A stretch of DNA of 37,395 nucleotides from Betaproteobacteria bacterium (lineage in GTDB: Bacteria; Pseudomonadota; Gammaproteobacteria; Burkholderiales; Burkholderiaceae_F). The translations under genes were made by a program, and so were the position numbers. The notes beneath the pieces were generated by a model. It made no database searches and was not told where the DNA came from. It was given only the letters and a program-made list of their open reading frames with translations. This document shows positions 25,801 to 34,014 of this stretch, one piece after another (the stretch's first letter is position 1; each line of letters starts with the position of its first letter). The stretch is from the NCBI GenBank assembly GCA_005882215.1, contig VBCK01000130.1:1-37395 (forward strand). Direction: 5' to 3'.

Positions 25801-28800
25801 TCAACTCGTATGGCTGGCGCTCAGATCCACCCCTTCAGACTGTGAGCGTTCAGCGCCTCGAGAGGCCTGCCTCATACGCTCGAACCATATGTAGACCACC
25901 GGGGTCGTGAAGAGCGTCAAAGCCTGCGACACCAGTAGGCCTCCGGCTATGGATATGCCCAGGGGAACCCGAAGCTCGGACCCGGGCCCAGTTCCCAACG
26001 CAAGCGGAAGCGCCCCCAGCAGGGCTGCCATGGTCGTCATCATGATCGGTCGGAACCGCAGCAGCGCACCCTGGTAGATGGCTTCGCGTGGCGATAGCCC
26101 CTGCTCGCGTTGCGCCACCAGCGCAAAGTCGATCATCATAATGGCGTTTTTTTTCACGATGCCGATGAGAAGGAAGATGCCAATCAAGCCCATGACCGAC
26201 AGATCGTATCCGAAAAGGATAAGCGCAACCAAGGCTCCGACGCCGGCGGAAGGCAGCGTCGAGATGACGGTCAACGGATGAATGGCGCTCTCGTACAGCA
26301 CTCCGAGCACGATATAAACCGCGACCAGAGCCGCGACGATCAGCCAAGGCTGGCTTTTGAGTGAGCTCTGGAAGGCTTGCGCTGTCCCCTGGAAACCGGC
26401 GACGACACTGGATGGCTTACCCGCCCTCCCCTCAGCGATGCGCACCGCGTCGACCGCATCACCCAACGCATAGCCAGGTGCCAGATTGAACGAAAGCGTG
26501 ACCGACGGAAACAACGCTTGATGGGTAATGATGGGCGAAGACACGCCATCAACGACCGTTGCGAGAAGACTCAGCGGAACCAGCTGGTTCGAAATCGATG
26601 ATCTTAAATAGAGATGCTTCAGCGCCTCGGTAGAAAGCTGAAAGCGCGGATCCACCTCCTCGACGACGTGGTACTGATTCAATTGGGTAAACAGCGTTGC
26701 AACCTGTCGCTGCCCAAACGCATCATAGAGTGTATCGTCGATCGCTTGAGTGGTGATACCCAAGCGTGAAGCCGTGTCTCGATCAATTTTCAAGGTTGCT
26801 GTGGTCGCGGAAGCCTGCGCATCAGAAGTCACGTCGCGCAACTGGGGCAGGGATTTGAGCTTCTGAAGCATCACCGTCGCCCACTTGTCCAACTCGGGCA
26901 CATCGGCATCCTTCAAGGTATATTGGTACTGCGATGCGGTGATCCGGCCTCCAATTCGGAGATCTTGGCGAGGCTGAAGGTTGAGGGAAATGCCTTCGAC
27001 GCCGGCCGCGCGTCGCTTGAGACGGTCAGCGATCTGCGCGGCCGTAGAGCCGCGGTGCCCGAACGGTTTCAGGCTGACCATCACCCGCCCCTGGCTGATT
27101 GTCGGATTCGCCCCGATCCAGTAGCCCACATCTGCGACGTCGGGATCTGCCATGACGATGTCGCCGATGCGTTGCATTCGGCTTGACATCGCATCAAACG
27201 AAATGTCGGGTGATGCTTGCGTGAAGCCGTCGATGAGCCCGGTATCGACCGCCGGGAAGAAACCCTTGGGTACCAACGCGTAGAGCGCGCCGGCGAGGCA
27301 GACGGTCGCGAGTGTGATGACGAGGGTCAGCCGCTGATATTGGAGCACCGTGCTTAGCCACCGCGCATAGGTGTCGTTCACGCGATCGAAAAATCGCTCG
27401 GACCACTGGTAGAGGCGCCCTCGTGCACGTGAAGGCTGATGACGAAGCAGCCACGCGCACGCCATGGGTGTCACCGTCAACGAGAAGATCCCGGACATTA
27501 GAACGGCGACGCTGATGGTCACTCCAAATTCGCGAAAGTACCGCCCAGTGACCCCTCCCATGAATAGAACCGGAATGAACACTGCCATCAGCGACAGCGT
27601 CATCGAAACGATCGTAGAGGCAACTTCTCTAACGCCCCCGACGGTCGCTTGCATCCGTGGCTCACCGCGTTCCAGGTGGCGCACGACGTTCTCGATAACC
27701 ACGATCGCGTCGTCCATGACGAAACCCACTGCGATAGTCAGCGCCATCAACGACAAGTTGTCGACGCTGTAATGAAGCACATACATGACGGCAAACGTCG
27801 CGATCAGCGACAGCGGAATCGTCAGACTGGGAATTGCCGTTGCGCGCAGGTTGCGCAGGAACAGAAAGATGACACCGACCACAAGGCCGATGGTGAGCAG
27901 TATGGTGAACTCGACGTCGTGCACCGACCCTCGGATCGTTTGGGTGCGGTCGCTCACGATCCGTAGCTTGGCGGCTGGCGGCAACAAGGCCGCCAGCTCA
28001 GGTAAGCGCTCTTTGACCCGCTGGACCGTATTGACCACGTTAAAGCCGACCTGTTTATGGATGTCGATGAGGATCGCGCGCTTGTCCTGCACCCAGGCGG
28101 CGGTTTGCACGTCCTCGGCGGCGTCAATAACGCTGCCAAGTTCCCCCAAGCGGATCGGAGCGCCGTTGCGGGAAGCCACTACCAGCGAGCGGTAGCCCTC
28201 GGCGTTCAGGATCTGGTCGGTCGCCTGCAGCACGACCGCTTGATGGGGGCCGTTGAGAGTACCCTTGGGACTGTTGACGCTGTGGCTGCCTATGGCGTCG
28301 CGAACATCTTCGAGAGTCAAACCCATGCCCGCTACCCGATCTGGATCGAGCTGCACACGCACCGCGGGACGCTGCTGGCCATGGTAGTCGATGAACCCAA
28401 CCCCGGGCATTTGCGTGAGTTGCTGGGTGATAAAGTCCTCGGCATACCGGCCAAGTTCCGGCAACGACAAGGTATCGGAGGTCAGGGCCAGTGACAGCAA
28501 GGGCGCGTCAGCTGGATTGACTTTGTAATAGGTCGGCGGGCTGGGCAGATTCTTGGGTAATGTTCCTTGCGCCGCATTGATGGCCGTCTGCACATCCTGG
28601 GCAGCGCCGTCGATGTTTTTGCTGAGGTCGAATTGGAGAGTTATCGCTGAAGAGCCCAGCGCACTCGATGAAGTCATTTCGCTAGTGCCCGGAATGACCG
28701 AGAACTCCCGTTCCAGAGGCGTAGTGACGGAGGTCGCCATGGTCTCGGCACTTGCGCCCGGAAGGTGAGCCACCACTTGTATCGTTGGGAAATCGACCTG

Positions 28801-28914
28801 CGGCAGCGGCGCCACCGGCAGGAGAAAAAAGGCGAGCGCTCCAATCAGCGTCACCCCCAACGCCAGCAGAGAAGTGCCGACGCGGCGGCGGATAAATATC
28901 TCTGAGAAGGTCAT
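25801..28914 (-). CDS. RND efflux pump, MdtB/MdtC-like inner-membrane subunit
   Basis: A 1037-residue proton-driven pump of the HAE1 branch. It begins FIRRRVGTSLLALGVTLIGALAFF, then VAPLPQVDFPTIQV. It carries the TM4 proton-relay motif AVGFVMDDAIVVIENV with the Asp pair, and the TM10 lysine in IGIVKKNAIMMIDFAL. ALGTGPGSELRVPLG is near the end. Sequence style is closest to MdtB/MdtC/MuxB proteins, which pump novobiocin, bile salts and similar drugs. The ATG overlaps the adaptor stop (ATGA) and has no site of its own, so translation is coupled. No outer-membrane channel gene follows. The region looks less G+C-rich by eye than its neighbours. Confidence 0.94.
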   Translation of the reverse strand: MTFSEIFIRRRVGTSLLALGVTLIGALAFFLLPVAPLPQVDFPTIQVVAHLPGASAETMATSVTTPLEREFSVIPGTSEMTSSSALGSSAITLQFDLSKNIDGAAQDVQTAINAAQGTLPKNLPSPPTYYKVNPADAPLLSLALTSDTLSLPELGRYAEDFITQQLTQMPGVGFIDYHGQQRPAVRVQLDPDRVAGMGLTLEDVRDAIGSHSVNSPKGTLNGPHQAVVLQATDQILNAEGYRSLVVASRNGAPIRLGELGSVIDAAEDVQTAAWVQDKRAILIDIHKQVGFNVVNTVQRVKERLPELAALLPPAAKLRIVSDRTQTIRGSVHDVEFTILLTIGLVVGVIFLFLRNLRATAIPSLTIPLSLIATFAVMYVLHYSVDNLSLMALTIAVGFVMDDAIVVIENVVRHLERGEPRMQATVGGVREVASTIVSMTLSLMAVFIPVLFMGGVTGRYFREFGVTISVAVLMSGIFSLTVTPMACAWLLRHQPSRARGRLYQWSERFFDRVNDTYARWLSTVLQYQRLTLVITLATVCLAGALYALVPKGFFPAVDTGLIDGFTQASPDISFDAMSSRMQRIGDIVMADPDVADVGYWIGANPTISQGRVMVSLKPFGHRGSTAAQIADRLKRRAAGVEGISLNLQPRQDLRIGGRITASQYQYTLKDADVPELDKWATVMLQKLKSLPQLRDVTSDAQASATTATLKIDRDTASRLGITTQAIDDTLYDAFGQRQVATLFTQLNQYHVVEEVDPRFQLSTEALKHLYLRSSISNQLVPLSLLATVVDGVSSPIITHQALFPSVTLSFNLAPGYALGDAVDAVRIAEGRAGKPSSVVAGFQGTAQAFQSSLKSQPWLIVAALVAVYIVLGVLYESAIHPLTVISTLPSAGVGALVALILFGYDLSVMGLIGIFLLIGIVKKNAIMMIDFALVAQREQGLSPREAIYQGALLRFRPIMMTTMAALLGALPLALGTGPGSELRVPLGISIAGGLLVSQALTLFTTPVVYIWFERMRQASRGAERSQSEGVDLSASHTS

Positions 28915-30080
28915 GGTGTGGCTTGAGCGCCAATCGCTTCGCTGGATGCCCGCCTCACCTCAACCTTGGCCCCGGGAGAAAGCCGGGCCTGCCCCTCGAG
29001 AACCACTGTCTCCGCCGGTGTAAGGCCGGAGAGGATCGCGGCCAATCCTTCGACCGTGGGACCGACCTTCACGGGGCGCGACTCAGCTGTGCCATCTGGC
29101 GCCAGCACATAGAGGTAGGTGCCATTGGCGCCGGTCATCACGGCTTGGGCGGGCACCACGACCGCGTTACGCTCGGTACGCAACAATAGCCGGGCCGAGA
29201 CGAATTCGCCTGGCCAAAGAGCACGGTCATTGTTTGCAAAGGAAGCCTTGAGGCGAATTTGCCCCGAACTCTGGTCCACTTGGTTATCCACGACCTCCAG
29301 CTTGCCATCGGCCAAGTGGCGTGTGCCGTCCCGGGTATAGGCCGCAACGGGCAGCTTGCCCAGAGCCTGCTGCGCAAGAATTTCCCCTATCTCGTCCTGG
29401 GGCAGAGAGAAAATGACCGCGATCGGATGCATTTGGGCGATGGTCACCAGTCCGTTTGCATCGGTGGTGTGGACTATTGAGCCGGGATCGACCTGGCGCA
29501 GGCCGACGCGGCCGGCTATGGGGGACGTGACCGTGGTGAATTCGAGCTGCAGTGCGGCCGTGTCGACCATGGCCTGGTCGGCCAGAACGGCTGCTGTCAG
29601 CGATGACACCTCCGCCTTCCACGTGTCGACGTTTTGGCTTGGAGCGGCCCCCAATTCAGCCAGGCTGGTATAGCGCGTCAGCTCTAGCTGCGAATTGGCG
29701 AGCTGCGCCTGGTCCTTTCGAAGATTCGCCTGCGCTTGTTTCAATTGCGCCTGAAAAGGACGCGGGTCGATCTGCGCCAGCACATCCCCAGGCTTGACCT
29801 CCTGACCTTCGACGAAATTCACCCGCAGCAATGCGCCGTCGACCCGCACCTTGATGTTCACGACGTTTAGCGGCTGGACCGTGCCGATGCCGTAGAGCCA
29901 GATCGGCAAATCCCTTAAGGTCGGCGTCCCCACGGTCGCCGGCACTGCGGGCGTAGATACCGCGGGTTGCGATGTCCGCCCTTGGGTCAGCCAGAAGGCA
30001 AGGAACGCGGCGCCCAGCAAGAATCCAATGACCGCGATTGCTACCCGCCGCTTCCGGATATTGGAAAATGCTCTGTTCAT
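28911..30080 (-). CDS. RND efflux periplasmic adaptor (membrane fusion protein)
   Basis: A 389-residue MdtA/AcrA-type adaptor linking the pump to an outer-membrane channel. After an N-terminal membrane segment (about residues 12-33), the lipoyl-like half reads VRVDGALLRVNFVEGQEVKPGD and LAQIDPRPFQAQL. An alpha-helical hairpin (QAQLANSQLELTRYTSL) follows, then the second lipoyl half (VTSPIAGRVGLRQVDPGS). The beta-barrel and membrane-proximal domains complete it (ALWPGEFVSARLL, VPAQAV). I chose the ATG at 30080; a TTG at 30101 has no advantage. It is the first gene of the pump operon. Confidence 0.92.
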   Translation of the reverse strand: MNRAFSNIRKRRVAIAVIGFLLGAAFLAFWLTQGRTSQPAVSTPAVPATVGTPTLRDLPIWLYGIGTVQPLNVVNIKVRVDGALLRVNFVEGQEVKPGDVLAQIDPRPFQAQLKQAQANLRKDQAQLANSQLELTRYTSLAELGAAPSQNVDTWKAEVSSLTAAVLADQAMVDTAALQLEFTTVTSPIAGRVGLRQVDPGSIVHTTDANGLVTIAQMHPIAVIFSLPQDEIGEILAQQALGKLPVAAYTRDGTRHLADGKLEVVDNQVDQSSGQIRLKASFANNDRALWPGEFVSARLLLRTERNAVVVPAQAVMTGANGTYLYVLAPDGTAESRPVKVGPTVEGLAAILSGLTPAETVVLEGQARLSPGAKVEVRRASSEAIGAQATP

Positions 30081-30171
30081 CGCTGCTGCCAGCCGCTGCA
30101 AATGCTCTTGCAGCAGCGGATCCTCGGCCTGATAGAGACCGCGTCGGCTGTCCGGTACTGACAGGAAGGTT

Positions 30172-30268
30172 CCGCACCGAACCCAAGCTGAGCTTCTGCC
30201 GGCATTTGCGCGCGCCGCACCGAGTCTACCTCAGCTTGGTCCGCGGCCTCCGGTTCGTTGAGGTGCGG
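30172..30268. repeat. 97-nt nested imperfect inverted repeat
   Basis: Three arms pair in order. CCGCACC (30172-30178) pairs with GGTGCGG (30262-30268), GAACC (30179-30183) with GGTTC (30252-30256), and AAGCTGAG (30185-30192) with CTCAGCTT (30230-30237). A second GCCGCACC lies inside (30214-30221). The structure fills much of the 219-base gap between the TPR gene stop (30300) and the adaptor start (30080). It could be a terminator or processed hairpin after the TonB operon, a leader of the pump operon, or the remains of a small non-autonomous element. Confidence 0.5.
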
Positions 30269-30299
30269 CGGAGGGACGGGCTCGTTGAAACCGATCCAA

Positions 30300-31496
30300 T
30301 CAGGAGTGACTTGCCTGGATAGCCCACAGTCGCGCAAGGTCGCCGACGCCGTCGGCGCCCTTGATGGACTTGAACACCTCGATGGCCTTGCTCTTGTTGC
30401 TGCCGATGAGGTACGCCTGCCCGAGATGCAGCTTGGCCTCCTCGGCGTGCTTGAGCCCGCCCTTGGCAATGCCCTTGTCGATTAGCTCGATTCCCTCGTC
30501 GACGCGTCCCACCGAAACCAAGGCCTGTCCGGTGCTGACCAGAGCTTCAGCGTTTCGGCCAATGACGTCTGCATTGAGCGACTTCTCGTCCTCGGCGGCC
30601 TGCCTATTCGCCATATCGCGCAGCCGCTTGTGCCGCCCGGCTTCCGCTCCAGTTCCGAGCTTGCCGGCGGCGTAGCCGGCCTCCACAACCTTCCTTGCTT
30701 CAGCTGGCAGTCCGTCCTGCAGTGCGAGCTCCGCCATCTCCAGATATTGCGCCGGCTCGTTCAGCGTCCCGGTGACGATTTGCAAACGGTAGACGTCGAG
30801 CACCAGACGATTGGAAAAGCCGGGCTTGTTCTGAATCCGCGCCAACATCTCGGCCCAGTAGTCCTTCTTCGGGTGATGGATGAGCAGTTTTTCGAGCGTG
30901 CTCATGTATCCCGCATCGTCTTTAAGCTTTGCATAGCTGGCCGCCAGCATCCTGAGTGTGGACTCGTCCACCAAAGGGACGGACTGTTCGACGGCCTGGA
31001 CCTTTTGTTGCATATCCCTTACCAGGCCAGCATAGTCACCGCTCAGGTAGTGGGCACTGGCCTGCAGACTGTTCATCTGTTCGCTGCTGCCGCCCTCCTT
31101 GGAATAGCGCTGCGACCATTCGATCGCCTTGGCGTAGTCTTTGGCCCGGTACCACACGTTCGCGATGGCCTCGAGTATTTGCAGCTTTTCGGCCGTCGGC
31201 AGCCGGCCGCTGGTCAGCACGGCCTCGAAGGACCTGGTGGCAGTCGCATCGTCGCCGGCACCCGCAGCGGCGCTGCCACGCATTCGATCGAGAATGTAAT
31301 TCTCGTAGGGCGTGCGGTCGCTGACGGCGTCCGCTTCGCGGACCTTGCCCAGCGCATCCTTGTACTTGCCTTCTTTCAGCAACTCCTGCGCGGCCTGCAG
31401 CGGTTTACCGATCTCCGGGCGCAGCGTTTCCTGCGCCTGTGCCAGGCCCGCCGCCAGCATCAGCGCAGCCACGAACAATCGTGCGTTTCCTGCCAT
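30300..31496 (-). CDS. Periplasmic TPR-repeat protein of the TonB operon
   Basis: About 398 residues with a signal peptide (RLFVAALMLAAGLAQA then QETLRP). Helical repeats follow, some with a TPR look: ALLKEGKYKDALGKV-like near the start (written LLKEGKYKDALGK), NVWYRAKDYAKAIEWSQRY in the middle, and HLGQAYLIGSNKSKAIEVF at the end. Such proteins often close exbB-exbD-tonB operons in Gram-negative bacteria, and may scaffold the complex or bind peptidoglycan or a receptor; the role here is not known. The start is either the ATG at 31496 or a GTG at 31505 that overlaps the exbD stop (GTGA). Both leave the signal intact. Confidence 0.85.
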   Translation of the reverse strand: MAGNARLFVAALMLAAGLAQAQETLRPEIGKPLQAAQELLKEGKYKDALGKVREADAVSDRTPYENYILDRMRGSAAAGAGDDATATRSFEAVLTSGRLPTAEKLQILEAIANVWYRAKDYAKAIEWSQRYSKEGGSSEQMNSLQASAHYLSGDYAGLVRDMQQKVQAVEQSVPLVDESTLRMLAASYAKLKDDAGYMSTLEKLLIHHPKKDYWAEMLARIQNKPGFSNRLVLDVYRLQIVTGTLNEPAQYLEMAELALQDGLPAEARKVVEAGYAAGKLGTGAEAGRHKRLRDMANRQAAEDEKSLNADVIGRNAEALVSTGQALVSVGRVDEGIELIDKGIAKGGLKHAEEAKLHLGQAYLIGSNKSKAIEVFKSIKGADGVGDLARLWAIQASHS

Positions 31497-31501
31497 GGCG
31501 C

Positions 31502-31936
31502 TCACTTGATGAACTGCTCGTTGCCGATCATGCCGATCTTCTTCAGGCCCAGGCGCTGGGCGGAAGCCATCACCGCGGCCACGCGGTCATACTTCACCAG
31601 CTTGTTGGGACGCAGGTGGACCTCGGGCTGGATGGCCTGGGCGGCCTTTTCCTTCATCCTTGATTCCAGCGCCGCCCGATCGGCGATGACCTCGCCGTTC
31701 CACAACACGGTGCCGTCGAAGTCGACATCAATACGAACGATCTCGGGTTCCGTCGTTGCGGGCGGGGCTTTGCCCGACGGCAGGTTGAGGCTGACCGAAT
31801 GCAACTGGATCGGAATCGTGATGATCAGCATGACGAGCAGGACCAGCATCACGTCGATCAAGGGCGTGGTGTTCATTTCACCCATGACCTGTGGTCGACC
31901 CTTCTTTCCCCCATTTTGAGCAAGGCTCATTCCCAT
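31502..31936 (-). CDS. exbD: ExbD-type biopolymer transporter, second copy
   Basis: A 144-residue energy-transducing protein with one N-terminal membrane segment. MNTTPLIDVMLVLLVMLIITIP contains the essential membrane Asp28, and the periplasmic domain ends VMASAQRLGLKKIGMIGNEQF. I chose the ATG at 31936 because GGGGAG lies six bases upstream and the start (MGMSL) then mirrors the first ExbD (MGMSV), giving the same length of 144 residues. An ATG at 31942 overlaps the upstream stop as ATGA and is an alternative. With ExbB it uses the proton gradient to drive TonB. Confidence 0.92.
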   Translation of the reverse strand: MGMSLAQNGGKKGRPQVMGEMNTTPLIDVMLVLLVMLIITIPIQLHSVSLNLPSGKAPPATTEPEIVRIDVDFDGTVLWNGEVIADRAALESRMKEKAAQAIQPEVHLRPNKLVKYDRVAAVMASAQRLGLKKIGMIGNEQFIK

Positions 31937-31938
31937 GG

Positions 31939-32373
31939 TCATCTCCCCATTTGCCGTGCCGGTGGTTCGGTCACGAAAGCGACCTTTGTGATGCCGGCAC
32001 GCTGGCAAGCGAAGATGACCCGGCCTATCGCCTCGTAGCGGCTCGCGCCGTCGCCCCGGATATGCACCTCGGGCTGCGGGACCTTGACGGACTCCACCTT
32101 CAATCGCTGCAGGAAGGCAGACGCGTCCGGAATGTGCAGATCGTTCCAGTAGATGTCTCCATCCTTGTCAACCGATACAACGATGTTCTCGGGCTTGCTC
32201 GTGCGCGGCTGGTTCGACTCCTTCGGGAGGTTCAGCTTGATCGACGTCACTGCCACGGGAATCGTGATAAGGAAAATGATGAGCAGGACCAACATCACGT
32301 CCACCAAGGGAGTGGTGTTGATTTGCGAGTTGCATTGACTGACGCCTCGAGAGGCGCCCACGCTCATGCCCAT
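31939..32373 (-). CDS. exbD: ExbD-type biopolymer transporter, first copy
   Basis: A 144-residue ExbD. INTTPLVDVMLVLLIIFLITIP carries the membrane Asp25 that binds protons. The periplasmic part includes WNDLHIPDASAFLQRL and ends RVIFACQRAGITKVAFVTEPP. GAGGAG just after the exbB stop gives a good ribosome binding site. It differs from the following ExbD through most of the periplasmic domain, so the pair is an old duplication and not a recent copy. Two ExbD genes in one operon suggest a mixed ExbD dimer or two TonB-like tasks. Confidence 0.94.
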   Translation of the reverse strand: MGMSVGASRGVSQCNSQINTTPLVDVMLVLLIIFLITIPVAVTSIKLNLPKESNQPRTSKPENIVVSVDKDGDIYWNDLHIPDASAFLQRLKVESVKVPQPEVHIRGDGASRYEAIGRVIFACQRAGITKVAFVTEPPARQMGR

Positions 32374-32383
32374 CAGGCTCTCC

Positions 32384-33190
32384 TCACGCGGTCGCCGGGG
32401 CAGCCAGAAGCATGGCGCGCAACTTCGATCCGAACGTTGTCACGTGATGCAATGCGCTCGTGTTGCGACCGACCAGCCAGTTGTACCCAAGCACTGCGGG
32501 CACGGCTACCGCCAGGCCAAGAGCGGTCATGATCAGAGCTTCGCCGACCGGACCGGCTACCTTGTCGATGCTCGCCTGGCCGGCGACGCCGATTGCAGTG
32601 AGCGCATTGAGGATTCCCCAGACCGTGCCGAACAGACCGATGAAAGGACTGGTCGAGCCCACCGTGGCAAGGAAAGCCAGGCCCTTTTGCAAGCGATGCT
32701 CCACGTCCTCATTGGCCTCTTCAAGCGACGTGGTGATCCAGGAACTGAGGTCGACTCCTGCCAGCACCCCTTCGTGTCGCTTGCTGGCTTCGATGGCCGT
32801 ATCGGCAATAAAGCGGAAGGCGCCTTCTTTCGCCAGCCCTTCGGTTCCTTTCTGCAGTGTTCCCGACTTCCAGAAGGTCGAGCCTGTTCCGACAGCCTTG
32901 GCTTCCCTCAGCAGCTTGCGCTGCTCGAGCAGCTTTGCGACCAGGATGAACCAGGTGCCCAGAGACATGATCATCAAGACACCCAGCACGCCCTTGGACA
33001 CCAAGTCGCCGTGCTGAAGGATGTCTTTCAAGCCATAGGGGTTATCGAGCGACTCCGCGGCACCTGGGAGGGCAGTTGCCGCATTCACCGGCTCGGATTG
33101 GGCGCGCGCGACGGTGGTAGCGCCCAGCGCCAGCCCAGCGACCAGTAGCAGAGTCGCCGGAAGCATGGTCAGTCGTGTGGTGGTGGACAT
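32384..33190 (-). CDS. exbB: ExbB/TolQ/MotA-family proton channel protein
   Basis: A 268-residue ExbB. An N-terminal signal-like segment (LPATLLLVAGLALGATTVARA) precedes the mature part, as in the longer ExbB type. Three membrane segments follow: VLGVLMIMSLGTWFILVAKLL, then LAFLATVGSTSPFIGLFGTVWG, then GEALIMTALGLAVAVPAVLGYN. These hold the conserved VGSTSPFIGLFGTVWGI block that lines the channel around the ExbD helices. GGAGAAGA lies directly before the ATG. It sits between tonB and the two exbD genes on the same strand. Confidence 0.95.
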   Translation of the reverse strand: MSTTTRLTMLPATLLLVAGLALGATTVARAQSEPVNAATALPGAAESLDNPYGLKDILQHGDLVSKGVLGVLMIMSLGTWFILVAKLLEQRKLLREAKAVGTGSTFWKSGTLQKGTEGLAKEGAFRFIADTAIEASKRHEGVLAGVDLSSWITTSLEEANEDVEHRLQKGLAFLATVGSTSPFIGLFGTVWGILNALTAIGVAGQASIDKVAGPVGEALIMTALGLAVAVPAVLGYNWLVGRNTSALHHVTTFGSKLRAMLLAAPATA

Positions 33191-33252
33191 TTCTTCTCCA
33201 ATCGTCGTGGATGGTTCGAGGACAAAAGCGGTTAAGCGGGCTCCCGGTCGCC

Positions 33253-33903
33253 CTAGCGGGACCTGAAGACGAATGGCACCTGGACCGCGACGTCATGCCC
33301 CAGGCCCGCGCACTTGTATTGGCTGACGATTTTCATGCTTCCCTTTGCAAATACGGGATGCGAGGCGCTGAGCGCCGTGACGTCCTTGACCTCGCCGTTT
33401 GCGCCCAGAGTGAACTGGACCAAGGCGCTGCCCTCTTCGAGCCCCGCGCGGATCGCTTCACGTGGGAATCCGGCATCGCCCATGACCTTGGCGTAGTTGG
33501 AACACGCGACCGAAGCCGACACAGGCGCTGGTGCCGTTGCGGGCGCCGGTGCCGTGGCCCGAGGAGCTACCGCAGGCACCACCGGCGGGGGCTCGGCGAC
33601 GACCGCACTGATGGTCGTTTGTGGCGGCGGCGGGGCCTGCACCTGCACCTCGGGTGGAGGTACAAAAGCGGGCGGAGGCGGCGTGAACTTGGGTGGCGGC
33701 GGCAACTCGATCACTTTGGGCGGAGGCGGAGGCGCTTTAACCTCATCGATGATCTTGGTCTCGATGGGCGCATTGATTACCTGCATGACCTTGTGCCCGA
33801 GCCCATTCATCAGCGCCCACAACAGCACAATGTGGAAGGCAACGGCGACGGCAATGCCGGCCGTCGATATGGTCGCGCTCTTCTCGGGTTGGACGAAGCT
33901 CAT
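33253..33903 (-). CDS. tonB: TonB energy-transducing protein
   Basis: A 216-residue TonB. One N-terminal membrane helix (about 14-34, with His24 in AVAFHIVLLWAL, the helix position of the essential TonB histidine) is followed by a proline-rich spacer (about 57-135, many PPPP and AP runs). A C-terminal domain of about 80 residues (ALVQFTLGANGEVKDV to VQVPFVFRS) contacts the receptor's TonB box. Two cysteines flank this domain (VACSNY and YKCAGL) and could form a disulfide in the periplasm. The start has only a weak GGGG site. A 15-codon ORF with a strong site overlaps it (ATGA), so translation may be coupled to that ORF. Confidence 0.94.
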   Translation of the reverse strand: MSFVQPEKSATISTAGIAVAVAFHIVLLWALMNGLGHKVMQVINAPIETKIIDEVKAPPPPPKVIELPPPPKFTPPPPAFVPPPEVQVQAPPPPQTTISAVVAEPPPVVPAVAPRATAPAPATAPAPVSASVACSNYAKVMGDAGFPREAIRAGLEEGSALVQFTLGANGEVKDVTALSASHPVFAKGSMKIVSQYKCAGLGHDVAVQVPFVFRSR

Positions 33904-33947
33904 CGGATAAACCCCGAGAAGCGTTGAAGGGCCCCCAACAACGTCAT
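33900..33947 (-). other. Possible 15-codon leader ORF coupled to tonB
   Basis: An ATG at 33947 has a near-perfect ribosome binding site, GAGGAGG, seven bases upstream. It reads MTLLGALQRFSGFIR and its TGA overlaps the tonB ATG as ATGA. The site is far better than tonB's own. A short inverted repeat (CGTTG ... CAACG around GGGGGCCC) lies within it. This could be a translational coupling device; a chance ORF cannot be excluded. Confidence 0.35.
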
Positions 33948-34014
33948 TTTGTTGCCTCCTCGAGTCCCGTCGGCCTCAACCCGCCGATGGCATGGCGAAG
34001 GACCCTTGGCATCT

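Noticed and set aside
30077-30469. Minus-strand ORF across the TPR-adaptor gap
   Set aside because: It overlaps the TPR gene end out of frame and the 97-nt inverted repeat; no family is recognisable, so it is treated as non-coding.
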